Of a stretch of DNA of 64,000 nt, positions 23,585 through 32,293 are shown in pieces. Within the stretch, counting starts at the first letter, position 1. Every line of letters begins with the position of its first letter. The position numbers and the translations under genes are program-made. Source of the stretch: Epichloe hybrida (lineage: Eukaryota; Ascomycota; Sordariomycetes; Hypocreales; Clavicipitaceae). Location of the stretch: contig JAFEKR010000070.1 in NCBI GenBank assembly GCA_019022495.1, positions 1 through 64,000 of the forward strand, in the 5' to 3' direction. The notes beneath the pieces are model-generated. The model saw nothing but the letters and a program-made list of their open reading frames with translations. It had not been told where the DNA came from and ran no database searches.

Positions 23585-23920
23585 ATGCCAGCGTCTTCTC
23601 GCGCACGCTGGCGCTGCGCGTGCGGGCGCTCTGGGTGCGTGTGCGGACCCCCTAGCGGCCAGTTCAACGTGCTCTATTTCGCCGGAGCAAGCTCATATAC
23701 TGGCAAGGACCATGAGGCTTGGCCGGCCCCATTACCACTAGCTGAGCTGTTCGTCGAGCTCGAATCTAAGTATCCTGGCATCAAAGGCAAAATATTGGAC
23801 TCGTGTATGGTGACGATCAACCTTGATTATGTAGATATCCCTGATGCTGGTGATGCCAATGGCTTGATAATCCAAGAATCCGACGAGGTCGCTATCATAC
23901 CTCCCGTCAGTTCTGGATAG
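23585..23920 (+). CDS. cnxG: molybdopterin synthase small subunit (MoaD/MOCS2A, CnxG)
   Basis: This sulfur-carrier subunit delivers sulfur to precursor Z to make molybdopterin, needed by nitrate reductase and xanthine dehydrogenase. The 111-aa product has the ubiquitin-like MoaD fold signature: FNVLYFAGASSYTGK, YPGIKGKILDSC, VTINLDYVD and the C-terminal DEVAIIPPVSSG. The last glycine is the residue that becomes a thiocarboxylate; in fungi the tail reads SSG rather than GG. The first 26 residues (RWRCACGRSGCVCG) are Cys/Arg-rich and not typical of the family, so the true start might be elsewhere, although no in-frame ATG follows before the domain. The large subunit (CnxH) is not in the window. 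Confidence 0.85.
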   Translation: MPASSRARWRCACGRSGCVCGPPSGQFNVLYFAGASSYTGKDHEAWPAPLPLAELFVELESKYPGIKGKILDSCMVTINLDYVDIPDAGDANGLIIQESDEVAIIPPVSSG

Positions 23921-24214
23921 CCAATGAGATTTAGATGAAACGTTTTCTTTGTCTCGTCGTGCCACCAGTGTCTAGAGGTATTCATGGTTTGGTACGGCAG
24001 GCTGGGAAGTGTTGGTGTGTGCGAAGTTCCCTCTGTGTGCGTGTGCATTACGCCGTGCTCAGTGCTCCGTACCTAAATACCAACCCTAAGCGCCCCGAAC
24101 GCGGTTGCTCTCCTGCTCAGCAAGTAGAGGATCAGAGGAAGTGTTTTGCGCGGTTCTACATGACGAGCTTCCGGCGGGACCACGGCGACGCAGCACCCTC
24201 GGTCACACAGACGC

Positions 24215-24545
24215 ATGGACGAATGGTGGCAGGCCATCTCGCCAGTGTAGCCGGATCCCCATCCTGCAGAGATAATCCACGCCGTGCGACCGACATTGCG
24301 CGTTGGCGCACGACGGGCTCACGGACGAGCAGGTAGAGGGCCTGCTGTACGCGTGTAATCTCGTGACGGCGTATCTCCTGGCTCGCGTCACGGGCAGTGC
24401 GTCGACCGAGGAGTTTGTCATTGAGCAGATCCGAGGGGCATGGCCGAGGGTTCAAGCTCTGTTGGGTGCTCGCGGGGAGGTGGCGATGGATTGTGCCGAC
24501 GGCGGGGACGGGCTGTACGATGGCACATTCCTGGCTCATCTGTGA
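24215..24545 (+). pseudogene. probable broken small gene of unknown function
   Basis: From ATG 24215 the frame reads MDEWWQAISPV, then TAG (24248-24250), then PDPHPAEIIHAVRPTLR. Just after this the plausible coding frame shifts by one base (near 24300) and continues AHDGLTDEQVEGLLYACN, LVTAYLLARVTGSASTEEF, to a stop at 24543-24545. Both parts look like real helical protein and abut with no gap, which suggests a gene of about 110 codons carrying one nonsense change and one extra base. I recognise no family. An intron could explain either defect, but I see no good donor and acceptor pair. It follows cnxG on the same strand. Confidence 0.4.
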
Positions 24546-24739
24546 TCTGTGAGGCAATGAGATTTGGGTGAAGTCTCGAATGGGATGCTGTGTGCCTAGG
24601 TAGGTAGTTTGGTTGTCAATGTGTCACCTTGATGTCTTGTCTGCCAGAAGCAACTTGGCAACGAACATTCAACTTGTCTTCAACTTGTCGAGCCGTTCCA
24701 CTCAGCTGTCTCAGCTGTCCATACCCTTTAGCTCGCCGC

Positions 24740-24795
24740 GTGCCAGGTGCCAGGTACCAGGTGCCAGGTGCCAGGTACCAGGTGCCAGGTGCCAG
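24740..24795. repeat. 7-bp minisatellite with a 21-bp higher-order pattern
   Basis: Eight heptamers read GTGCCAG, GTGCCAG, GTACCAG, repeated so that every third unit carries A in place of G. It lies about 220 bases upstream of the lipase start. The rest of 24546-25011 shows no gene. Confidence 0.95.
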
Positions 24796-25011
24796 CATCC
24801 AAGACAACAACAAACATGTCTTGGTGTTATCCCTGTGATCCGTACCGAGATGGTGAGTAGCTGAAAAGACAGTGGCGATTGATGTAAGAGAGGGCATATG
24901 GAGTATACCTGATTCATGACGGAAAGAGGAAAGGGAACGGAAGGGGAGAAAAGAGAGAGACCATAGACTAACACGTCCTCGCAGCTTCTCTTGTCCATTG
25001 TCCAGATCACC

Positions 25012-25860
25012 ATGCGTCTCGACGCACACCTCGCAGCCTCACTGGCCCTTTGCACCATCTCATCCGCCCTCCCATCCTCCCAGGACACGAGAGCCAACCC
25101 GCACAATGACTTTTCCTGCAAGTCTTCCCGCAACCCCGTCGTGCTGCTGCACGGCCTCGGGGCCACCTACTACGAGGACATCAACTTCCTCGACCTCTGG
25201 CTCCAGTCCAAGGGCTTCTGCACCTTCTCCCTCACCTACGGCGGCTACGACGGGTTCCCCCTCGTGGGCGGCCTCAAGCCCGTCAACGAATCCTCGCACG
25301 AAATCGCCGCCCTTGTCCAAGAGGTCCAGTCCAAAACGGGCTCGTCCAAGATCGACCTCGTCGGCCACTCCGAGGGCGCCTTCCAGGCTCTGTACACGAC
25401 CAAGTTCGGGGACGTGTCCTCCATCGTCGACAACATCGTCGCCATTGCCCCGCCCACCCATGGCACAGACTTCGCAGGGCTGTACGAGCTCGCCCTGACG
25501 CTGGGCGTCGGCAACGGCGTCGGGAAGCTTCTCAGCACGCTCGGGTGCGGCGCCTGCTCGGACCTCACCACAGGTGGCCCGGCCATCGCCAGGCTGAACG
25601 ACGGGACGCCCATTGTCCAGCCGGGCACGACAGTCACTGTCCTGACGTCCAAGTACGATGAGCTCGTCACGCCCACCGCCGCGTCGTTTATCCAGGAGCA
25701 GGGCGTCAACAACATCTGCGTCCAGGACTACTGCCCGTTCGACCCGGTGGGCCACATCGGCGAGGCGTACGACCTCAACGTGTGGAATTTGGTGCTGAAC
25801 TCGTTGGAGAAGCAGGTTGGGAGGAAGTTTTTCTGTCTTGCCGCCTCGCCTGGCAAGTGA
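25012..25860 (+). CDS. secreted lipase, alpha/beta hydrolase (lipase class 2 type)
   Basis: This looks like an extracellular triacylglycerol lipase or esterase of 282 aa without introns. It begins with a signal peptide (MRLDAHLAASLALCTISSALP). The oxyanion-hole motif is NPVVLLHGLGATYYED. The nucleophile elbow is GHSEG with Ser120; Asp216 in SKYDELVTP and His248 in DPVGHIGE complete a catalytic triad in the right order. Several Cys residues (for example LGCGACSD and NNICVQDYC) suggest disulfides, as expected for a secreted enzyme. Third-position GC is high, unlike the flanking DNA. The start at 25012 is the first ATG and begins the signal peptide; substrate is not known. Confidence 0.88.
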   Translation: MRLDAHLAASLALCTISSALPSSQDTRANPHNDFSCKSSRNPVVLLHGLGATYYEDINFLDLWLQSKGFCTFSLTYGGYDGFPLVGGLKPVNESSHEIAALVQEVQSKTGSSKIDLVGHSEGAFQALYTTKFGDVSSIVDNIVAIAPPTHGTDFAGLYELALTLGVGNGVGKLLSTLGCGACSDLTTGGPAIARLNDGTPIVQPGTTVTVLTSKYDELVTPTAASFIQEQGVNNICVQDYCPFDPVGHIGEAYDLNVWNLVLNSLEKQVGRKFFCLAASPGK

Positions 25861-27020
25861 ATCGGGCGTACGCAGGTTGCGAAGAGGAACAGCGAAAGAG
25901 AGACGTGGCCAAAGGGAAAGGAAAGAAGCCGACGATTCATGGAAATGGGAAATCTAAGCGAGCTCAGATCTGTACATACGTAATGTCTAATGGATCCCCC
26001 AAAGTCCAGTATATATCTATATCTATAAATATAGCTACGGCCGTAATGTGTCTGGCGCCAATTTGATCACTGGCAGCCATAAGTGGGCGTGCCACTACGT
26101 TCACGAAGTCACCACAACAGCACACCACCTGTCAAGTTCACCGACCTCGTCTCCCCCAAGAAGTTAGTGAGTGGCAGGCACGCGCCCCCAAATACAAGTT
26201 TCATGGCGGCGCAACGGTCCGCCTAGATAAATCTGACGGTGAACGACGAGGCACCACCGACCCAACCCAACCATTCATCGGTTGGAAGCCATGGCAAGAA
26301 CTCAGTGCGGTTGCTCCCGTCTCCGTGGCCGGCAAAAGATATCCCGGGAAAAGACTCCGTGATGAGAAAGAGAGCCGTGCCCTTCCCGCCGCGCGGATTC
26401 CTCTTCATTGTCGCTGCAAAGGTGTGAGTTCTGCTCGCACTACGCCTGCGGCGTCTCCATCATCAGCGGTCCGCGCCTGGCCACGTTCAGAGCTTCCACG
26501 CCAGTTCGCCTGGTGTCCAGAGATACTTTTGCTCGACATGTTCCGCTTCGGTCTTGTACGCTGCCGATGACTGACCCGACATGGTGGGTGTAGGTAATCG
26601 GCCTGCTGGACTCGCCCTGTGGTGCTCGAGCGGAAACCTGGCTTACATGGACCACTGGGGACTATCCTTTGGTCTGAGGAGGCCAAAGGAGATTGGCGGG
26701 AGGAGCTAATCACTTCTGTCAAGAGGAACACAGAGAGGTACAGGATCGATAATGATATAACCCAAGGCGGTGGGTGCGCGTGGCACAGGAAAAACGTGTG
26801 AAGAGGCAGAGGCCGTCAAGGTAGCTGATGATGCTGTAGCGTGACCAGACGGGTTTTGGCCACCCTCTTTCTTGTTGACGGACGTCTAATCTAATTTGGT
26901 AGTCATTGTTGCCTTAGCATACACCATGTTTTTCATAAGAAATACATCAACGCGCTCTCCAACGTGTGAGGACGGTAGCGTTGCATCTCATTGCTGCAGC
27001 CAAAAGGCCAGGCCGGGTCT
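25861..27020. other. intergenic region with no recognisable gene
   Basis: These 1.16 kb contain only short overlapping open frames without family signal on either strand. There is a TATATCTATATCTATAAATATA stretch near 26,009-26,031, perhaps part of the lipase 3' region. An unannotated spliced gene cannot be excluded. Confidence 0.5.
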
Positions 27021-29159
27021 TCAAATAAGCCCCCCTGTCATGGCAACTTCCCGTGACCGTCTCACCTGCTGCTTTAGCTTTCTCATCTCGGCTCGCCTTC
27101 TTCTGGCGTGCTGCTCATCATCTTCACCGGGCCGGACGGCTGTCAGAGTCTCCAAAGCCATCAAGTCAACAAGAAACCGGCGGATTCGAAGCCCTGTTCT
27201 GTTGCGAACAAAGGCGTCGATTTCTTCATTGCATGCAGCCGATGCGGCGACATGCAGGCCGCGCAACACATCGCGATCCGAGATTTCGCGATCATCATAG
27301 TCAACCTCAGTAAAATCATGACTGCCCTTGATGGAAGACGTCCTTCTGGGAATGTTGGGCCGCGCAGTCGGCTTTGGTGGTACACCCCGACTTTTCGGGC
27401 AGCATATTCCGATGTGATGAGGATCATACTGCAGCACAGATACCCTTTTGTTCCTGGCTGAGGGAGGGCGTCGTGGTCGACGTGGACGCGGTCCTCGTTG
27501 GCCATCTACTTGCAGCTCTATTCGAGAGTCCAAGTCTTGTCGTCGCTGGGGTAGTCGTACTTGAGATTCGGGCACCACAGGGCGATCCTTTTGGGTGCGA
27601 GACTTGACAGTCTCCGCGACGGGTTGCCGTCCATAGCTCTGGTTGGCCAGAGAGTCTACCACTCGCGGGAGCTGGCCCTCTTGGCCGGGCTGTTGGCGGT
27701 GTTGGATGTGGCAATCAATGCTCTCTGAATGCAACTTTGGCATGGCCAGGGAATGTCGGCGGCCGGTGGTAATGAAGTTTGGTCGATCTCGGTCACTTCT
27801 CCCATCTTTATTGCCAAACATATCAGGGACAAGTGGACTCGGCTTCTGGTGAGGGCTGTGTGAAACGGAGTTAATGTACTCTTGAGCTTGTGGCGCGCGT
27901 TTTTTATTTCTCACTGGCGAATTTCTTGGTAACTGCTTGGTGGAATTTTCCCGGGCATGATTCTTTGGTTTGGCGGCCGGGGCCTTGAAATGAGCCCAGT
28001 CTGTGTCTGTGGTAAAGTCATCTTCTGCTGGAAAGCAAGGCAAGCAGCGACGGGCCGGACGTTTCTTCCCGGAGCGGCCTTTTTTCTTGCGGACCGGAGC
28101 TTCATCAATAAGTGCCAATCTGAACTCGTCCATTTTCTTCGGTTCTGCAAAGGATATTTCCGTATTGGTGCTCTGTGTCCGACCAGAGCTACCAGAGCTA
28201 CCAGAGCCATTGAATCCGTCCACTTGCGCAGGCAGAGCACAGCCATAGCCGCGTTGCCGGAGAGGCCTGGGCGGTGGCAATCCAGGCTGCAAGTCTCGCA
28301 AGTATTTTGGCACGCAGCTAGCCTGTTCTTTCGACGTCACCGCCAGACCAGCGGCCCGAAGCTGTGACCGGAATGGGAGTAGTTCAGCCACTGTGTGTAG
28401 TGTTGCAGCATCGGTAGGCGGGGTTGGTGTATCCTTTACTGTTTTGCCTCTTGCCTCCGTCTGTTCTGCGTAGGCCTCGAGGTCCTTTGTGAAACGGTTC
28501 ACTGAATGTCTCTGTGTTGACGGGTAAGATCCACTCGATTTTAAGAATGACCGTTGCTGAGATGTATGGCTGCTCTGCTGTACTGAAGTTGAAAATAACC
28601 GAAGTTGCTGAGCAATACTGCGAGATACAGCTGCCACGAGGGCAGAATCTACAGACTGACGTTTGCCTGGGTTCATAAGGTCCGCAGCAGCGTCTGTCAA
28701 GCTGCGACGGATATTCGCTGGCTCTTTTGAACCGGTGACAAGTAGCTTGCGTTGGGATAGCGCCAAGGGAGGCTTGGGCGCAGCATCTTTGTTGTGCGGG
28801 CGAGAAACGATACCGTGACGATGATTGTCAGGATGGCTATGAATATCACTACTTGAAGGAGGATGCGGAAAAGAATCGAGATCGAATGGAGATTCGGACT
28901 TGCGCAAATGTTCAGGAGCATCGGATAAAGCGTCCGAAGAAAACTTGATCCATGTAGATAATTTGCGCTCTGTGCCACGAGGGTTATGGCCGCTGTGGTC
29001 ATCCCCACAAGGCCGCCTTTTAGAAAGGAATTTTCGGGCAGAGCAACGGGGCCGGCAAGGTCGCCTGGATAGGAAGACAACTCGTGAGCGTGGACGACGA
29101 GTATCAAAAGTGCTGCGTAAGGAAGTGTTTGCCTCAGGGATAGATGCTAGAGGGGCCAT
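27021..29159 (-). CDS. conserved-looking protein of unknown function, 712 aa
   Basis: One uninterrupted minus-strand frame of 712 codons starts at ATG 29159 (MAPLASIPEANTSLRS). I do not recognise a named family. The N-terminal 80 residues are Arg-rich with several Cys. The middle is low-complexity, rich in Ser, Pro, Gln and basic residues, with segments such as KKKGRSGKKRPARRCLPCF. The last 110 residues look ordered: DFTEVDYDDREISDRDVLRG, HVAASAACNEEIDAFVRNRT and GLRIRRFLVDLMALETL, followed by a basic helix. There are no clear signal peptide or membrane segments. Its length as one open frame in GC-balanced DNA, with a conserved-looking tail, makes it a real gene; its role is unknown. Confidence 0.75.
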   Translation of the reverse strand: MAPLASIPEANTSLRSTFDTRRPRSRVVFLSRRPCRPRCSARKFLSKRRPCGDDHSGHNPRGTERKLSTWIKFSSDALSDAPEHLRKSESPFDLDSFPHPPSSSDIHSHPDNHRHGIVSRPHNKDAAPKPPLALSQRKLLVTGSKEPANIRRSLTDAAADLMNPGKRQSVDSALVAAVSRSIAQQLRLFSTSVQQSSHTSQQRSFLKSSGSYPSTQRHSVNRFTKDLEAYAEQTEARGKTVKDTPTPPTDAATLHTVAELLPFRSQLRAAGLAVTSKEQASCVPKYLRDLQPGLPPPRPLRQRGYGCALPAQVDGFNGSGSSGSSGRTQSTNTEISFAEPKKMDEFRLALIDEAPVRKKKGRSGKKRPARRCLPCFPAEDDFTTDTDWAHFKAPAAKPKNHARENSTKQLPRNSPVRNKKRAPQAQEYINSVSHSPHQKPSPLVPDMFGNKDGRSDRDRPNFITTGRRHSLAMPKLHSESIDCHIQHRQQPGQEGQLPRVVDSLANQSYGRQPVAETVKSRTQKDRPVVPESQVRLPQRRQDLDSRIELQVDGQRGPRPRRPRRPPSARNKRVSVLQYDPHHIGICCPKSRGVPPKPTARPNIPRRTSSIKGSHDFTEVDYDDREISDRDVLRGLHVAASAACNEEIDAFVRNRTGLRIRRFLVDLMALETLTAVRPGEDDEQHARRRRAEMRKLKQQVRRSREVAMTGGLI

Positions 29160-29523
29160 CTCGATTGCATAGCGAGATGGCCAAAGCAAACCTGTTTTCG
29201 ACTGAGACTATCCAAGAAAAGTTTAGACCAAGTAGTGGTGATGAGGCATTCGAGTGGACGAAATGTTGTTGTTTGGTGGTAATTAAGACATGGTGGAAAT
29301 GCCTCTTCTGCGGTGTGGTCTTGCAAAGGAGTGCAGGACAGGACAAACGTGAGGCATAAATCGGGAGTGGGCAGCGGATATATGGCGAGCCGGGTAAACC
29401 AAATTTCTCACCAAATTCTTCTTCTCCCAAGGTTGGGAAGGAAGCAGGGCCATTTGGGTAGGCCTGTACGATGGCGACCTCTGCTTTCCCTCTCAGTCGT
29501 TTTGCTGCATCTGGATTTCGACT
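29160..29523. other. promoter of the unknown gene and 3' flank of SDH6
   Basis: Nothing else is visible in these 360 bases. Confidence 0.5.
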
Positions 29524-29919
29524 TTACTTGATGTCCTTGATACCAGGACCCGAGTACACTTGGAGCTGGCGACGCCCTTTACGCAGCAGAAACTCAATGG
29601 CGGCGAAGTCACGTTTGTCCAGACTCAGGTTGCGAACAAACTCGGCTCTGTCAGAAGAGAGTTAGAAGACACTTGTCCGCCCACAGTGTACACCTCTCAA
29701 CATGGACATGGAAACACATGCAACACGCCACGTACGTACCTGGCGAACTGCTCAAAATGAGATCGGGTGCTCTTGCATCGCGTCAGTTTTCGGGTTCGGG
29801 TTGTCACGGGACCAGATGAGAAGTTTCAATTGAGGACTCACGACGGGCTTCTTCCGACTTTCACGCAGACAATGGCGGTAGAGGCCCGAGACCTCTTTTT
29901 GGAGACCGGAATGACGCAT
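29524..29919 (-). CDS. SDH6: succinate dehydrogenase assembly factor 1, LYR protein
   Basis: SDHAF1 (yeast Sdh6) helps insert iron-sulfur clusters into the Ip subunit of complex II in the mitochondrial matrix. It is easily missed because its 77 codons are split over three exons: 29842-29919, 29740-29771 and 29524-29647 (minus strand). Exon 1 gives MRHSGLQKEVSGLYRHCLRE with the LYR tripeptide at residues 13-15. Exon 2 gives STRSHFEQFA. Exon 3 gives the family core LSLDKRDFAAIEFLLRKGRR and QLQVYSGPGIKDIK. Introns have donors GTGAGT and GTACGT; acceptors are AAG and ACAG. Length matches the family (about 79 aa in yeast). The gene is divergent from DUS4. Confidence 0.88.
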
Positions 29920-30414
29920 CTCGGCAGTAGATGAGACCCGTGGCCGTTGATATCTGTGAAAATGGGAAGATGCGGAAGAGAAATTCACAAAGCCAAGCCA
30001 GCAAGTTACGCTTCTCGAATATTAGGGGGGGGCAGCCCGAGGTGTGTCTGGCCAATGGGAAGCCGCGAATTCCGTGACCAAAGGATTCAATCAGCGATTC
30101 AGCGGAGGCTGCCAGCTTCCATACAGTGGACTCAACGGAAATAAAGTCGCTGTCAATTCGTAGAGGCAATCGACAACGACACAATAGCATCATCGACTAC
30201 GATTATAAGCATGCCGACTCCTCCATCTGTCCGGCTGGCTAATAGACGGCCAACCTTGCGTTCCCTATCTCACACTGACTCCTCATCATCTCTGCTCAGT
30301 TGGCCAAGTTGAAAAACAAAAGACTTCAACACCCACCCTGACAGCTCGCCACGCCAACAACAACCACACGAGCAGATCAGTCACTCCATTCATTGCCCAA
30401 TCTCTCTTCCAGAC
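29920..30414. other. divergent promoter, SDH6 / DUS4
   Basis: No gene is seen. The region is a 495-base shared promoter. Confidence 0.55.
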
Positions 30415-32000
30415 ATGGCCGTCAAAGGGGAGAGCCCTCTCGGCCCCACGCCTCAGTGAGTTGGTTGTCAAGCGTTTGTCCCTGCCAATCACCGATGGCA
30501 TCAACTTGCAAGGCAGGCCATAGAAGATATGTAGAAGATGCTAACAGGGACCATCGTCACGTAGCCCTCTCAAAATATTCGACACTTGTCGAAGGCAAGA
30601 CAAGTTTTTGTATGCGTGTGCGCCCATGGTGCGATACAGCAAGGTACCATTGACCTCTTCGCCCCCCTTATCAATCAGTCGGTACTTTGTGTTTCTCGTG
30701 CCTGAAATGGCCCCGAAGTTGACAATGAACAAGCTCGCTTTCAGACAAACAGTCCATCAATACGGAACGGACTTATGCTGGACACCAATGATACTAGCCA
30801 AGGAGTTCAATCGCAACGAATTTGCCCGTGATAGTGGTACGTGTCTCTCATGTCCTCTCCATGCCGTGTCACTGCACTGGTGAAAAAACCGAAGTGATGG
30901 GGGTTAGAAGAAGAAAAAAGAACCTGACAAATTCCCAGATCTCACCGTGTCAACAAAACACCCCCAGCCGCCCACCATTCTCCAATTCGGCGCCAACGTT
31001 CCCGTAGAACTAGCCCGCGCCTCATCTCTCGCCGCGCCGTTCGTAGCGGGCGTTGACCTCAACTGCGGGTGCCCTCAGTCATGGGCCTGCGCGGAGACCC
31101 TTGGCGCGGCGCTCATGGACAAGAGAGAGCTGGTGCGCGACATGGTTGTCGAGACGAGAGAGCGGTTGCGGCAGGACGGATGGGGGGTGCTCATGGAGGA
31201 GGATGTGGAAAACCCGAGGGGCCGAAGTGTCAGCGTCAAGATTCGAGTTCACGATGATTTAAGGCATGTTCTTCGCTCCTCGACAGGCGCCTAGAGACAA
31301 CGAGCGCCCACGCCGCCGCCAAAGGGACGGCTAGGGGTGGTCTTTTTCTTACTGACTTGATGAGCTTCCCAGGAGAACAATGGACTTTCTCGACACCGTA
31401 ATAGGGCACCCGCAGAACAGAAACGTCGACTGGGTCACCATCCACCCTCGGACCCGCCACACACCCTCCACAACACCCATCTTCACCGAGTCTCTCGAGA
31501 TCCTCACCCAAAAGTACGCGAGTACCCTGCCCATCCTCCTATCCGGCGACATATTCGACCTATCCGCCCTCCCCATCCGCCCTACCAGGCCGCCACAGCC
31601 CGACCCCTCGACATTGACTATCGGACAAGACGCAGCAAGACGTCGCCAGCAACAGCCGACGCACCCCAGGCCCAGCACCACCCACCTCTCAGGCTTCATG
31701 TCCGCCCGCGGTCTTCTCGCCAACCCAGCCCTGTACGCGGACTTCGCCTCCTGTCCCTGGGAGGCCGTCGAGACGCTCATGTGCAAACTTGCTCGGGCAC
31801 CGTTGCCGTTCAAGCTCGCGTTGCACCATGTGCAGGAGATGACGGCGCCGGGCATGGGCCCAGACAAGACCGCGTTGTTGTCGAAGAAGGAGAGGGCGGA
31901 ACTGAATGCGCTGGGGAACATGCTCGATCTGGTTGATTTTCTGGATCGCAAGGTCGAGGAGCATGCTGGGAGGGTGGGGGGCATGCGAAGAGACTTGTAG
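30415..32000 (+). CDS. DUS4: tRNA-dihydrouridine synthase, Dus4 type
   Basis: Dus4 is an FMN enzyme that reduces uridines 20a and 20b in the tRNA D-loop. Exons: 30415-30455, 30565-30643, 30734-30836, 30939-31263 and 31373-32000 (391 aa). Key motifs are PLKIFDTCRRQDKFLYACAP with MVRYSKLAFRQTV (FMN barrel start), YGTDLCWTPMILAKEF, ILQFGAN, and the catalytic-Cys loop VDLNCGCPQSWA. The phosphate-binding and tRNA side follow in VDWVTIHPRTRH and LLSGDI. The fourth intron appears to use a GC donor (TTAAG|GCATGT) with a CCCAG acceptor; it joins DLR to RTMDFLDTV in frame, while a GT donor 5 bases later would not. A Pro/Gln-rich insertion (about residues 245-285) precedes the MSARGLLANPALY motif. Confidence 0.9.
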
Positions 32001-32293
32001 AAAATGGCTGAACGAGAAGATGTAAGAACAAAAACACATGTACGTACGGGGTTGGAGAGGGGGGGGGGCAAAGGATCATCACAAATATAGAGAGAGCATA
32101 CATAGTACGAACATGGACTGACAATGTGTTCGAGAGTCGAGACACACCACACAACTGGCATCACACCATGCTTTTGGCATCTTTTCTCATGACGCCACCT
32201 TCACAACGAGCTCGTCGGAAAGAACATGTCGGAGGAAGAACTGAAAAACGAAAAGGCTGTCATTGTTACCAAAGTAGAAGCTTGAACCGGATT

